From: Candidatus Lucifugimonas marina
GTDB lineage: Bacteria > Chloroflexota > Dehalococcoidia > Lucifugimonadales > Lucifugimonadaceae
DNA: 64,000 bases
Reading direction: 5' to 3'
NCBI GenBank assembly: GCA_029593915.1
Contig: CP046147.1
Span: 372,001 to 436,000 of the forward strand
Shown here one piece after another: positions 50,714 to 60,530 of the stretch. The notes below the pieces were generated by a model. The model was not told the DNA's origin and made no database searches. It worked only from the letters and a program-made list of their open reading frames with translations. The translations under genes and the position numbers were made by a program. Each line of letters begins with the position of its first letter. Within the stretch, counting starts at the first letter, position 1.

Positions 50714-51490
50714 ATGACCAAGCTTGCCGCCAACCTTTCGATGATGTTCAACGAGGTTGATTTCCTCGACCGGTTTGAGTTGGCTGCGAAGGCCGGCTTC
50801 AAGGGTGTTGAGTATTTATTCCCATATGACTATCCGGCTGAGCAGATCAAAGAAAAGCTCGATGAGCACAACCTTGAGCAGGTGCTGTTCGACTTTCCGG
50901 CTGGTGATTGGGATGCCGGTGACCGCGGGTGTGCGTCGTTCCCTGATCGTGTGGGCGAGTTCCAAGACGGTGTTGGTAAGGCCGTTGAATATGCCAAGGT
51001 GCTTGGCTGTGAGCGTCTGACAGTTCTTGCGGGTAAGGCAACTTCTGGCGTTAGCGCGATGACCATGCAGGAAACGCTGATCGATAATCTGAAGTTCGCT
51101 TCAAAGGCCATTGAAGGAACCGATATCACCGTTCTGCTCGAAGCAATCAACACGATCGATATTCCTGGGTACTCCGTATTCCGCACGAATCAGAGTCGAG
51201 CTGCTGTAGAAGCCGCCAATGCCGACAACGTGAAGGTTCAGTACGACATCTACCACATGCAAATTATGGAAGGCGATGTGACCCGAGCAATCGAGGCTAA
51301 CTTGGACGTAATTGGTCACTTCCAGCTTGCTGACAACCCGGGACGCCACGAACCTGGTACAGGCGAAATTAACTACGACTTCCTGCTTCCTCACATCGAT
51401 TCGTTGGGCTACGAAGGTTGGGTCGGCTGTGAGTACGTTCCAGCTGCCGATACCGTAGCTGGTCTACTCTGGGCTGCTAAGTACCTGTAG
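50714..51490 (+). CDS. Hydroxypyruvate isomerase-like TIM-barrel protein
   Basis: A 258-residue protein of the xylose-isomerase-like barrel family, closest to hydroxypyruvate isomerase (Hyi/OtnI). ANLSMMFNE opens the protein, LLEAINTIDIPGY has a candidate metal-binding Glu, VQYDIYHMQIMEGD supplies Asp and His, and LADNPGRHEPGTGEINYDFLLPHI is the most typical segment, with a second Glu in GCEYVP. ATG 50714 matches the start of the paralogue; ATG 50693 would add seven residues. It may convert hydroxypyruvate to tartronate semialdehyde or act on a related 3-oxo acid. Confidence 0.88.
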   Translation: MTKLAANLSMMFNEVDFLDRFELAAKAGFKGVEYLFPYDYPAEQIKEKLDEHNLEQVLFDFPAGDWDAGDRGCASFPDRVGEFQDGVGKAVEYAKVLGCERLTVLAGKATSGVSAMTMQETLIDNLKFASKAIEGTDITVLLEAINTIDIPGYSVFRTNQSRAAVEAANADNVKVQYDIYHMQIMEGDVTRAIEANLDVIGHFQLADNPGRHEPGTGEINYDFLLPHIDSLGYEGWVGCEYVPAADTVAGLLWAAKYL

Positions 51491-51615
51491 ATCTTTCGAC
51501 TTAGTAAGTCGATTCCATATTTCGCTTTCGATTCGTTGAAGTTCTTATTGCCTTCGAATTGTTGATTGTTTAGTGACAGGTGTTTGTTTCATGAACACCT
51601 CAATTAGGGATAAAA

Positions 51616-52389
51616 ATGCCGAAGCTTGAAGCAAATTTGCAGTGGATGTTTAACGAGTACGATCTGATTGATCGATACGATGCTGCGGCACGCGCCGGGT
51701 TTAAAGGCGTTGAACTTCAAGCACCTTACTCGTTAGAGATCGACCAGATTGTCGAACGGTTGCAGAAGAACAATCTGGAACATGTGATCATCAACTCACC
51801 GGTTACTGATCCTGACACTGGCAAGGGCAATATCGGGCTTCGAGCTGATCGAATGGATTTGTACAAAGAACGAACTGCTCAGGCAGCGGAGTACGCATCG
51901 GGTTTGGGCTGCATTGGTGTGAACATCGGCTGTGGCCCGATAGACGACATTGATCCTGACGAAGCGCACGAAACGTTTATCGCTAACATTCGTCATGCTG
52001 CTGAAGAGCTAGGAAAAGTTGGCGTTGTCGCGCTGGTCGAGCCGATCAACACTCGTGATCAGCCAGGCTTCTTCGTCAATACTTCGGCAGGTGCGATGGA
52101 TGCGATAGCTGAGGCGAATCATTCGAACCTGGCTCTGCTGTACGACTTCTACCACATGCAGATCATGGAAGGAGACCTGACGCTGACTGTGAAGGAACTA
52201 CTGCCTTCGATCAAGCACATTCAGATTGCTGATAATCCTGGTCGGCACGAGCCTGGGACGGGTGAGATCAACTACGACCACATTCTGGCTCATCTCGATG
52301 AAATCGGTTACGACGGCTGGGTCGGGTGTGAGTATGGTCCGAGTGGAAACACAGAGCAGACACTTGGTTGGGCTTCAGCCTGGCTGTAG
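51616..52389 (+). CDS. Hydroxypyruvate isomerase-like protein, tandem paralogue
   Basis: A 257-residue paralogue of the gene just upstream, with matching landmarks: ANLQWMFNEYDLIDR, LVEPINTRDQPGF, LLYDFYHMQIMEGD, IADNPGRHEPGTGEINYDHIL and GCEYGPSG. All presumed metal and substrate residues are kept in both. AGGGA is placed well before the ATG. The copies have diverged enough to suggest different substrates. No glyoxylate carboligase is adjacent. Confidence 0.9.
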   Translation: MPKLEANLQWMFNEYDLIDRYDAAARAGFKGVELQAPYSLEIDQIVERLQKNNLEHVIINSPVTDPDTGKGNIGLRADRMDLYKERTAQAAEYASGLGCIGVNIGCGPIDDIDPDEAHETFIANIRHAAEELGKVGVVALVEPINTRDQPGFFVNTSAGAMDAIAEANHSNLALLYDFYHMQIMEGDLTLTVKELLPSIKHIQIADNPGRHEPGTGEINYDHILAHLDEIGYDGWVGCEYGPSGNTEQTLGWASAWL

Positions 52390-52429
52390 GCGTTGATTCG
52401 CAATATTCGACGGATGTGAGGTTGCGGGT

Positions 52430-55192
52430 ATGAGTACACAAGATATAACTCAGTTCGATAGCGAAGACGCCGATCTTCGTGCTGATATTCGCCGTATGGG
52501 CGACATGCTCGGCGAGACGTTGCGAGGCTTGTGGGGCGAAGAGCTTTACGAGCTGGTTGAGTACGTTCGATCATCGACCAGAACTCTGCGTGAATCGCCG
52601 AATCCTGAACTTCGTGAGGAGTTAATCAAGAAGCTCGACGAAACTGAGCTGTGGCATGTGATTCGAACCGTTCGTGCGTTCACAAGCTACTTTCATCTGG
52701 CAAACGTTGCTGAACAGCACCACCGAATTGAATTCAAGGGTGTTGCTGGTGCTCGGCGCGAGTGGCTTGAAGAAGCGTTTGATCGAATTCGTGATGCCAA
52801 TATTCCTTCCGAGGAAATTAGCGATGTGGTCAACCGATTGGAAGTTCGACCGGTTTACACAGCGCACCCAACCGAGGCTGCACGCCGTTCGATATTGAAC
52901 AAACTGCGCCGCGTTGGCGAACTACTGAATGAGCGTTCAAACCCTAGATTGCTTGAATCGGAAACTCGTCGAATCGACCGTCGATTGTCAGAGGTTGTAG
53001 AAGAAATTCTTCAGACCGACGAACTTCGCCACACTCGACCTTCACCAGCCGCCGAAGCACGCAACATCATGTACTACATGGAAGACATGTTCAGGTTTGC
53101 GATTGCCGAGGTTGAAGAGGCGCTCGATGACCAGCTAGAAACTTTTGGGATTTCTCGTGAGCCGACGATTCGTTCGATGCGTTTTGGCACGTGGGTAGGT
53201 GGTGATCGGGACGGTAATCCGAACGTCACCCACGATCTAACTCGCAAGATTCTCGATCTACAACACGAACGTGCGCTGAAGATGTTCGCACCGGCGATCG
53301 CTCGTTTGGCACAGACGCTTAGTCAGTCGACTCGGATTGTTGAGATATCGAAGGAACTTGCAGATTCGCTTGAGAAAGATCGTGCGGATTTGCCGTCGGT
53401 TTGGGATGAATTTTGGAATCTCGATGAGGACGAGCCTTACCGCCTCAAGTGCGCGTTCATCTACGAGCGTTTGTTGAACGGTATTTCTGCTGCGGAGGGA
53501 TCGGCGCTAAACAAGCCTCGGTACGCCAATGTTCAGCCGCTTTTGGCTGATCTGCAGTTGATGTTGGATTCGCTTGAGGCGAACGAGAGTGGTGCTTCGG
53601 CAAACGGAGAAATACGCCGTTTGATGCAGCGAATTTCAGCGTTTGGCATGACGCTTGCGACGATGGACATTCGTCAGCATGCTGATGTGACCGGTGCTGC
53701 GGTGAACGAGCTGATCGACAGGGTTGATTCGATTGACGGCGGATTCGGGAGTCTTTCGATGGATGACCGCTCTGCTCGATTGGTCGAAGAGCTGAATTCA
53801 AAGCGAGTTCTTAGCTCAAGGGCGATAACTTTTTCGCCAGCTACAACTGAAATTCTCAATTTGGTCGAGACGGTCAGGCAGGCTCAAGACGAATACGGCC
53901 AGCCCGTTATCGAGAGCTGGATCGTTGCGATGACTCGCGATATCGACGATCTGCTTGCCGTTCTTGTTCTGGCAAAAGAAGCAGGGCTTGTGGTGCCTGA
54001 AGAGGGCATTGCACGTATTTCAGTTGTGCCGCTATTTGAAGAGATCGAAGACCTCCGACGCAGTCATGAAGTGATGGATAGGTTCCTGTCGATTCCTGAG
54101 ATTAAATCGTTGGTCACGAGCGCTGGTGGCGTGGTTGAGGTGATGCTTGGCTACTCTGACTCGAACAAAGATGGTGGAATAACGACTTCGCAATGGGAGC
54201 TGTACAAAGCTCAACGTGAACTGCGAACTATCGGTCAGAAGCATGGCGTTGCTATGCGGTTGTTCCACGGGCGCGGTGGCACGGTTGGTCGTGGTGGAGG
54301 CCCTACTAGAGACGCTGTTATGGCTCAGCCTTATGCGACGGTTGATGGTCGTATCAAGATCACTGAACAGGGTGAGGTTATTTCCGACAAATACGGTCTA
54401 CCTGAACTGGCTCGAAATCATCTAGAGCTTTCGGTGGCTGCTGTGATCGAGGCTTCCTTGCTTCATGCCGAGCCTCATCACTCTGACGAGAAACTCGAAG
54501 AGTGGTTCGCTGCGATGGACTGGATTTCGGATAAGGCTTATGCGAAGTATCGAAGTTTGATCGAAACCGACGGCTTCGTTGATTACTTCATGGATTCGAC
54601 GCCTGTTGAAGAATTGGCAGGTATGAACATTGGCTCACGTCCATCGAGACGAGCTTCGGCCGACGGTTCACGCAGCATCGACGATCTTCGAGCTATTCCG
54701 TGGGTGTTTGGCTGGATGCAGAGTCGCCAGATCGTTCCTGGCTACTTTGGAGTTGGCCACGCACTGCGCGAGGCGAGAGAGGCGGGGATGGAAGATGTTC
54801 TCGCCGAGATGTTCAACGAATGGGCGTTTTTCAATACGTTTATATCTAACGTGGAAATGACGCTCGTGAAGACAAGCATGGAGATCGCAGGCAGGTACGT
54901 CGATACGCTCGTAGACCCGAGTCTTCACCACATATTCGAAGGTATCAAGGAAGAGCGAAATCGTTCGATTAACGAAGTGCTTCGAATTACCGCACAGGAC
55001 AATTTGCTCGACAAGCAACCGGTGCTGAAGAGAACGTTGGCGGTTCGGGAGTATTACGTCGACCCGTTGAATTATTTGCAGGTGTCGTTGTTGGCTCGCC
55101 GTCGTTCAGCCGAGGACGATGATCCTTCTGTTGAGCGTGCATTGTTGCTATCGATCAACGGTGTGGCTGCTGGACTGAAGAACACGGGCTAA
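52430..55192 (+). CDS. ppc: Phosphoenolpyruvate carboxylase
   Basis: A 920-residue bacterial-type PEP carboxylase of normal length. VYTAHPTEAARR holds the catalytic His, GTWVGGDRDGNPNV the next conserved block, MLGYSDSNKDGG the metal-site Asp, and LFHGRGGTVGRGGGPT the mobile glycine/arginine loop; the protein ends with the usual NTG. It fixes bicarbonate onto PEP to make oxaloacetate, refilling the TCA cycle. GAGG stands before the ATG. It fits a heterotroph that enters central metabolism through sugar-acid products. Confidence 0.97.
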   Translation: MSTQDITQFDSEDADLRADIRRMGDMLGETLRGLWGEELYELVEYVRSSTRTLRESPNPELREELIKKLDETELWHVIRTVRAFTSYFHLANVAEQHHRIEFKGVAGARREWLEEAFDRIRDANIPSEEISDVVNRLEVRPVYTAHPTEAARRSILNKLRRVGELLNERSNPRLLESETRRIDRRLSEVVEEILQTDELRHTRPSPAAEARNIMYYMEDMFRFAIAEVEEALDDQLETFGISREPTIRSMRFGTWVGGDRDGNPNVTHDLTRKILDLQHERALKMFAPAIARLAQTLSQSTRIVEISKELADSLEKDRADLPSVWDEFWNLDEDEPYRLKCAFIYERLLNGISAAEGSALNKPRYANVQPLLADLQLMLDSLEANESGASANGEIRRLMQRISAFGMTLATMDIRQHADVTGAAVNELIDRVDSIDGGFGSLSMDDRSARLVEELNSKRVLSSRAITFSPATTEILNLVETVRQAQDEYGQPVIESWIVAMTRDIDDLLAVLVLAKEAGLVVPEEGIARISVVPLFEEIEDLRRSHEVMDRFLSIPEIKSLVTSAGGVVEVMLGYSDSNKDGGITTSQWELYKAQRELRTIGQKHGVAMRLFHGRGGTVGRGGGPTRDAVMAQPYATVDGRIKITEQGEVISDKYGLPELARNHLELSVAAVIEASLLHAEPHHSDEKLEEWFAAMDWISDKAYAKYRSLIETDGFVDYFMDSTPVEELAGMNIGSRPSRRASADGSRSIDDLRAIPWVFGWMQSRQIVPGYFGVGHALREAREAGMEDVLAEMFNEWAFFNTFISNVEMTLVKTSMEIAGRYVDTLVDPSLHHIFEGIKEERNRSINEVLRITAQDNLLDKQPVLKRTLAVREYYVDPLNYLQVSLLARRRSAEDDDPSVERALLLSINGVAAGLKNTG

Positions 55193-55197
55193 ATTCG

Positions 55198-55707
55198 TTG
55201 TCATCTCCTTCCGCTTCATCTCAAAAGAACCCGGTTGTTTCGTTTATCGCAGAAACGATTGCGACGGGACTCGGCTCAGGCAAATGGCCGTTCGTTGCAC
55301 CCGCCACCGTCGGGACATTTGCGGCGTTGGTTGCCTATTGGCTCTTGGATGCAGCAGTGTTCAATGGCGAGGGCGATTCGGTTTGGTTCTTTGCGTTGAT
55401 TGCTGTTGTGATGGTTGCCGGTATTTGGGCGACCGACTACATCGACAACCCGGGTGATCACGACCCCAAGCGTGGAGTGATCGATGAGTGGGTTGGAGTG
55501 TGGGTAACTGTGCTGTTCCTGCCTGTAACCTGGCCGTGGATGATCGCTGGCTTTTTTGTATTCCGAGCCTTAGATATTTTGAAACCACTTGGTGTCCGTC
55601 GAATCGAAGCGTGGCCCGGTGGATGGGGCATCATGTTCGACGATATCGCCGCTGGAGTGCTTGGTGCGGTGCTCTTGAACGCAGTGCGACTGGCGTTCTT
55701 CGCTTAG
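55198..55707 (+). CDS. pgpA: Phosphatidylglycerophosphatase A
   Basis: A 169-residue membrane phosphatase that removes phosphate from phosphatidylglycerophosphate. SGKWPFVAPATVGTFAALVAYWLL near the N-terminus and DPKRGVIDEWVGVWVTVLF with its acidic residues are the PgpA signatures, followed by RALDILKPLGVRRIEAWPGGWGIMFDDIAAGV. Three to four membrane spans. The TTG start lies 5 bases after the ppc stop, so it is read from the ppc transcript. It ends overlapping the convergent hydrolase gene by 4 bases. Confidence 0.9.
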   Translation: MSSPSASSQKNPVVSFIAETIATGLGSGKWPFVAPATVGTFAALVAYWLLDAAVFNGEGDSVWFFALIAVVMVAGIWATDYIDNPGDHDPKRGVIDEWVGVWVTVLFLPVTWPWMIAGFFVFRALDILKPLGVRRIEAWPGGWGIMFDDIAAGVLGAVLLNAVRLAFFA

Positions 55708-56543
55708 CTCTGGCTCTGACGTCTTAGAACCTGTTTGAAGAAAGCGTTCACCAACTGAACAAAGCGTTCGGGGTGTTCATTGTGCATTCCGTGTCCGGCA
55801 TCGTCCCATTTGACGTAGCGACCTCTCTCGAGAAGTTCGTTTGTTCGATCGGCTTCAACGTCTCTGAGCGCACCGCCAAGATCAGGGTTTGCCTGCATCA
55901 GCAGAGTTGGGACTGGGTTCGACGATAGGACATCGTCGGGCTTCCAGTTTTCGCTTGAACGACCTGAGAGCACCGCTTCCCAAATACCGGGGTCGGCTTT
56001 TGTGACTGCAATCGCTCGCATGTGTATTGCTTCGTCGCTAGATTCCGAATCTATTCTTCGAAGTTCGACAGCCGTTTTGTTTACATCGAGATTTTTGTTT
56101 CGAATCTCAAGGATAGATTTGAATACGGGAGCGAATCCTGATTCATCGAACCATTCACGTATGTAGAGGGGAGGGTCTTCAAGTGCTGCCGCCGTTACAA
56201 GGTCGGAGTTGCGTGCAGAGACGCCTGCGGTTGTGACTCCGCCTAATGAGTGCCCAACTAGAAATGCAGGCTCTTTGACGACCTTTTGGAGGAATTCGAT
56301 CACTTCGTTCGGGTAGTGATTGAATTCATATTCGTCGGGAGTTCGTCCTGAATCTCCGTGCCCACGGAGATCGAGAGCGTAGACGTGCCAGTCAGCGGAG
56401 AATTGGTCCATCACTGGTTCCCAATTTGGCCATCTTCCGCCAAGACCGTGAATTAGAACCATTGGTGGACCGTTGTTTGGTCCTTCCGCGTAGTTAACTT
56501 CAATAGTGCTGGCGGCGAATTTTTTCTCTGGGTAGCTGGTCAT
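55704..56543 (-). CDS. Alpha/beta hydrolase (copy 1 of a tandem set)
   Basis: A 279-residue alpha/beta hydrolase. VLIHGLGGRWPNW is the oxyanion-side motif, VGHSLGGV the nucleophile elbow with Ser, and DAGHGMHNEHPERF the catalytic His. The layout suggests an esterase, lactonase or C-C hydrolase; the substrate is unknown. It is the last of three neighbouring homologues on the minus strand and is closest to the broken middle copy. Confidence 0.9.
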   Translation of the reverse strand: MTSYPEKKFAASTIEVNYAEGPNNGPPMVLIHGLGGRWPNWEPVMDQFSADWHVYALDLRGHGDSGRTPDEYEFNHYPNEVIEFLQKVVKEPAFLVGHSLGGVTTAGVSARNSDLVTAAALEDPPLYIREWFDESGFAPVFKSILEIRNKNLDVNKTAVELRRIDSESSDEAIHMRAIAVTKADPGIWEAVLSGRSSENWKPDDVLSSNPVPTLLMQANPDLGGALRDVEADRTNELLERGRYVKWDDAGHGMHNEHPERFVQLVNAFFKQVLRRQSQS

Positions 56544-56571
56544 GGGGTCTCCTGATGCAAGAGATTAGCAG

Positions 56572-57375
56572 TTAGTTCGATTCAATGACTTCGGCGAAAA
56601 AATCCGTTACTTGTTTGACGAAGCGTTCAGGCTGGGGTGTGTGCATGCCGTGACCAACATCGTCCCACTGAGTAACTCGACCATTTGGAAGCATTTTTGA
56701 TGCCTGATGTGCTTCTTCGTCGCTTAGCGCTGAGTAGAGGTCGGGACTGCCTCTGAGAAGCAGGATTGGCGAGGTAGCGGAGCTAAGAACTGAATCGGGA
56801 TTCCACGGGTCTCCCTTAACCAAAGAAATCAGTCTGCCCCAAATTTCGGGGTCGCATTTTGTAAGCGACACGGCATTGAATTTGATCTGTTCTTCCGAGG
56901 AATCTGGCTCGACTTTACGAAGTTCATCTGCCGTGTCCTCTACGCTGAGATTTTTGTTCCTAAGATCAAAGCTTCCCTGAAAATATGGTTCCGGCTTGAT
57001 GTATAGAGGTGGGTCTTCGAGTGTTGCTGCTGCGACGAATTCAGGAACTTTGGCGCATGTATCAACAGCTGTGATGGCTCAGAGTGAGTGCCCGATAACG
57101 AACGTAGGTTCGGCGATGACGGTTTGGAGAAATTCAACGACTTCTGTTGAGTAGTCGGCAAATCCGTATCCACCGGGAACTCTTACGGAATCGCCATGCC
57201 CTCGTAGGTCGATCGCATAGACATGCCAGTTTTCTGCGAACTGGTCCATGATCGATTGCCACACTGACCACCTGCCACCGAGGCCATGAATGAAAAGTAG
57301 CGGTGGTCCGTTATCGGGTCCCTCAGCGTAGTTCACCTCGATAGTACTCGAAGCAAATTTCTTCTTTTGATACAC
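56572..57375 (-). pseudogene. Alpha/beta hydrolase interrupted by an in-frame TGA (copy 2)
   Basis: The reading frame from GTG 57375 starts like copy 1 (KKFASSTIEVNYAEGPDNGPP) and reaches the nucleophile elbow IGHSL, where TGA at 57081-57079 replaces the codon for the next Gly. The same frame goes on without shift through ATLEDPPLYIKPEP and DDVGHGMHTPQPERF to the stop at 56572. So a single base change (GGA to TGA) explains the break. It could be a recent pseudogene, a sequencing error or, less likely, read-through. The rest of the protein is well conserved. Confidence 0.8.
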
Positions 57376-57386
57376 CGTTATGCGCC

Positions 57387-58214
57387 TTAGTCGGCCCAAA
57401 AGCGTTTTGTGGCCCGGATGAAGTCGTGATTTCGTGCGATGTGGGGTGAATGACCGACTTTAGGCCACGTGAGAACTCGGCAGTTTGGGATGAGACCTGC
57501 GACTCGTTCCGATTCTTCTTCAGAGAGGATTCCGCCTTTGTCGGCAGCACCGTTGATCATCAGAACTGGGCACTTGATGGAGCTGAACATATCGTCGAAG
57601 GTCTCTTCGTCTTCTGATCGACTAACCGGGCCTTCTTCGAGAGCGGGGTCCATCTGGAACCACATCACTGCTATTCGCTTGATGCTGTCTTCCGATGCGC
57701 CTTCGTATTGCTCTGTTACAGCGGGTATTAGGTCGTCGGGTGTGCGGGCTTCCCGTATTTGTCTGGCGCGTTTGCCTCGCTCTTCGGGCGGGCGTTTTCG
57801 TGCCTGCTTGCGAACTTCGGAGTTGGCTCCGGAGTAAGGTTCGACAAGTATTGCCTTCGAGACGAGTTCTGGATGATCTGATGCGACGGATGCCGTTACC
57901 CAACCGCCCAACGAGTGGCCGATTAGGTAGACGGGTTTGTCGCTCAGTTTAGAAATTACCGCGGCGATATCATCCGCCCAAGTTTGGCGTGATGAACCTG
58001 ACCCGTAGCTGCCAGAACGACCCATAGCTCGTAGATCGACTGCGTACACGTGGAACTCTTGGGCGAGTTTGTCGACCACTCGTCCCCACGTGTGCCAGTT
58101 CGAGCCGTAACCGTGAACGAGCACCATTACCTGAGCTTCAGGTGTTGGCGACTCGAACTCCGCTACGTTCAAAGCGACATTGCCGGTGTGAACGTAGCGT
58201 TCGGTAATTGTCAT
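57387..58214 (-). CDS. Alpha/beta hydrolase (copy 3 of the tandem set)
   Basis: A 275-residue alpha/beta hydrolase, more distant from the other two. VLVHGYGSNWHTW, IGHSLGGWV with the nucleophile Ser, VLMINGAADKGG with a candidate acidic residue and KVGHSPHIARNHD with the catalytic His are seen. An Arg-rich lid (KQARKRPPEERGKRARQ) spans about 135-150. It lies 12 bases before the broken copy and follows sucD on the same strand. The substrate is unknown. Confidence 0.9.
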   Translation of the reverse strand: MTITERYVHTGNVALNVAEFESPTPEAQVMVLVHGYGSNWHTWGRVVDKLAQEFHVYAVDLRAMGRSGSYGSGSSRQTWADDIAAVISKLSDKPVYLIGHSLGGWVTASVASDHPELVSKAILVEPYSGANSEVRKQARKRPPEERGKRARQIREARTPDDLIPAVTEQYEGASEDSIKRIAVMWFQMDPALEEGPVSRSEDEETFDDMFSSIKCPVLMINGAADKGGILSEEESERVAGLIPNCRVLTWPKVGHSPHIARNHDFIRATKRFWAD

Positions 58215-58239
58215 GTTTGAAGTCAGCCCGTGCCCGGTG

Positions 58240-59112
58240 TTAGCCGAGCACTTCCTTCATCTTGGCACCGATGAGAGCCGGTGATTCAACGACGTGAACA
58301 CCTGCGGCTTCCAGCGCTTTGTTCTTCTCAGAAGCAAGAGCTGCCTTACCCGTGATGATCGCACCGGCGTGGCCCATTCGTTTGCCGGCAGGAGCCGATG
58401 AACCAGCGATTGCTGCGACAACAGGCTTGGTTACGTGTTCCTTGATGTAATCAGCTGCGAGCTGTTCTCGAATTCCACCGATTTCACCAATGAGCACGAT
58501 TGCTTCGGTTTCGTCGTCGGCCTGGAACAGTTCGAGCACATCGGTGAAGGTCGTGCCGTGAACAGGATCACCACCGATACCTACACAGGTCGATTGACCC
58601 ATACCGTGCTGCACAAGCTGCGCAATTGCTTCGTAGGTGAGCGTGCCTGAGCGTGAAACAACTCCGACGTTACCGGGTTGAACAATGTTGCCGGGAACGA
58701 TTCCGACTTTGGCTTTCGATGCCGGGCTAAGTACGCCTGGGCAGTTCGAGCCGATGAGTCGGGTTGGCTTGTCCTTGATGTACTGCATGACTTTCACCAT
58801 GTCGAGCACTGGAACGCCTTCGGTAATGCAGACAACGAGTTCGAGGCCTGCATCGACCTGTTCGATGATTGCGTCCATGGCGAACGGAGCGGGAACGAAG
58901 ATCACACCAGTGTTGGCACCGGTTTCTTCTACTGCTTTCGCAACGGTCGAGAAGTAAGGAACTTCGTCTTCAAATTTTTGTCCGTCACGCCCGGGGTGAA
59001 CTGCGGCGACCATGTTGGTGCCGTACTCACGAGTTCGGTTTGCCTGGAAGCTACCGTCGCGGCCGAGACCCTGAACGAGGAGCCGTGTGTTTTCTCCAAC
59101 AAGAATCGCCAT
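58240..59112 (-). CDS. sucD: Succinyl-CoA synthetase alpha subunit
   Basis: A 290-residue CoA-binding subunit. The N-terminal Rossmann part has [12 protein letters not shown], then SNCPGVLSP and [16 protein letters not shown]; the phosphorylated active-site His is in [11 protein letters not shown]. With SucC it makes ATP or GTP from succinyl-CoA in the TCA cycle. Its ATG overlaps the sucC stop by one base (TAATG), so the pair is translationally coupled. Confidence 0.96.
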   Translation of the reverse strand: MAILVGENTRLLVQGLGRDGSFQANRTREYGTNMVAAVHPGRDGQKFEDEVPYFSTVAKAVEETGANTGVIFVPAPFAMDAIIEQVDAGLELVVCITEGVPVLDMVKVMQYIKDKPTRLIGSNCPGVLSPASKAKVGIVPGNIVQPGNVGVVSRSGTLTYEAIAQLVQHGMGQSTCVGIGGDPVHGTTFTDVLELFQADDETEAIVLIGEIGGIREQLAADYIKEHVTKPVVAAIAGSSAPAGKRMGHAGAIITGKAALASEKNKALEAAGVHVVESPALIGAKMKEVLG

Positions 59113-60299
59113 TAGTTGGATCCTCCAAGTTCTAGTAATTTTTCTTTCAACACTTCTGCGGCTCCAGCGAGATCAGGAGCGCCAGTGATATTGAGTCCCG
59201 AATCGGCGAGAATCTGAATTCCCTCTTCAGCGTTTGTTCCTCGCATAGCGACAACCATTGGGACTGTTGCGTTGGTTTCCTTCGCTGCCGCAACGATTCC
59301 CTGTGCGACCACGTCGGAACGTGCGATTCCCGCAAATAGGTTTACGAGAATCATTTCAACGTCGTCATCGTCGATGATGATCTTGAATGCCTCTTCGATT
59401 CGATCCTGATCGGCTGATCCACCGATGTCGAGGAAGTTTGCTGGATCTGCTCCAGCTGCCTTCGTGATATCCATCGTTGCCATTGCGAGACCGGCACCGT
59501 TGACCATGCAGCCAACGCGTCCACCTTCGAGTTTTACGTAGGCAAGATCAGCTTTATCGGCTCGCTGTTCGAGCGGGTCTTGCTGGTTAGGGTCTCTTAG
59601 CTGCGCAAGGTCGGGGTGTCGGAAGAGTGCGTCGTCTTCGATATTGATCTTGGCGTCGAGAGCGACAACTTTGTCGTCTTCCGTGATGATCAACGGGTTG
59701 ATCTCGACCAGAGAGCAGTCGTTTTCGATAAACACGTTGTAGAGATCGGTTATGAGCTTCGTTGCCTGCCGAACTGCCTTGGCTGGTATTTCGAGAGCCA
59801 GAGCGATGTCACGTGCGTGGTAAGTGGTGAGTCCGATGAGCGGGTCGCCAGCTACTCGGAAAATCTTTTCAGGTGTTGCTTCAGCAACCTCTTCGATCTC
59901 CATGCCGCCTTCGGTGCTTGCCATTACGACAGGAGCACCAACGTCACCGTCGATAACGATCGAGAGGTATAGCTCTTCTTTGATATCGAGAGTTTCGGCG
60001 ATCATCACCTTCTCGACGGGCACACCATTGGCGCCGGTCTGCTTAGTGACTAGCCGTGAGCCGATGAGACCAGCGGCAACATCTTCTGCCTCTTCGGGAG
60101 AGTCGACGAGTTTTACTCCACCGACTTTTCCTCGTCCACCAGCGTGAACCTGGGCTTTTACAACTACTCTGCCACCGATGCGGTAAGCGATTTCTTTCGC
60201 TTCGGCCGGTGTGGATGCAACCTCGGCGTGTGGTGTTGGGACACCAAATTTATCGAGGATTTCTTTCGCCTGATACTCGTGGATATTCACGAATGACAA
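59112..60299 (-). CDS. sucC: Succinyl-CoA synthetase beta subunit
   Basis: A 395-residue ATP-grasp subunit. [17 protein letters not shown] at the start, [19 protein letters not shown] in the nucleotide-binding domain, [12 protein letters not shown] and the C-terminal CoA-ligase part with [15 protein letters not shown] and FLDIGGSA are all typical. The start is TTG 60299; GTG 60290 is a shorter option. It is first in a leftward unit with sucD and possibly the hydrolases. Confidence 0.96.
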   Translation of the reverse strand: MSFVNIHEYQAKEILDKFGVPTPHAEVASTPAEAKEIAYRIGGRVVVKAQVHAGGRGKVGGVKLVDSPEEAEDVAAGLIGSRLVTKQTGANGVPVEKVMIAETLDIKEELYLSIVIDGDVGAPVVMASTEGGMEIEEVAEATPEKIFRVAGDPLIGLTTYHARDIALALEIPAKAVRQATKLITDLYNVFIENDCSLVEINPLIITEDDKVVALDAKINIEDDALFRHPDLAQLRDPNQQDPLEQRADKADLAYVKLEGGRVGCMVNGAGLAMATMDITKAAGADPANFLDIGGSADQDRIEEAFKIIIDDDDVEMILVNLFAGIARSDVVAQGIVAAAKETNATVPMVVAMRGTNAEEGIQILADSGLNITGAPDLAGAAEVLKEKLLELGGSN

Positions 60300-60466
60300 C
60301 TCGCTTTATGTTTCTTAGCGACCCCGCCAATATTTTCGAAATTTTTGTTCTGCGGGTCGGTGCTCCTAATCAAGCACCGCGAATCATCGTACCGAGGGCT
60401 TTGGCGGGTGTCTACGTAATCCGTGTGAACCAAGGGGTGTAAGAACAAGTTGCAACAGAAATTAAA

Positions 60467-60500
60467 CAAATCGAACCCGCAAACTTGCGAGTTCGATTTG
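60467..60500 (-). terminator. Terminator hairpin downstream of cheX
   Basis: CAAATCGAAC and GTTCGATTTG form the outer 10-bp stem, extended after one mismatch by CGCAA/TTGCG. On the minus strand it is followed by TTTAATTT. It stands about 30 bases beyond the cheX stop; the stem also starts with T-rich bases on the other strand, so it may work both ways. Confidence 0.7.
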
Positions 60501-60530
60501 AATTATTCGAATAATTTGAAAGAGAAGCGG

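Noticed and set aside
57079..57081. TGA as a selenocysteine codon in the broken hydrolase
   Set aside because: The stop replaces a Gly next to the nucleophile Ser, not a Cys, and no obvious insertion hairpin follows; a mutation or base error is simpler.
60467..60500. tRNA-like sequence (GTTCGATTT) near 60.49 kb
   Set aside because: The segment is one arm of a simple hairpin; no acceptor or anticodon stems surround it.
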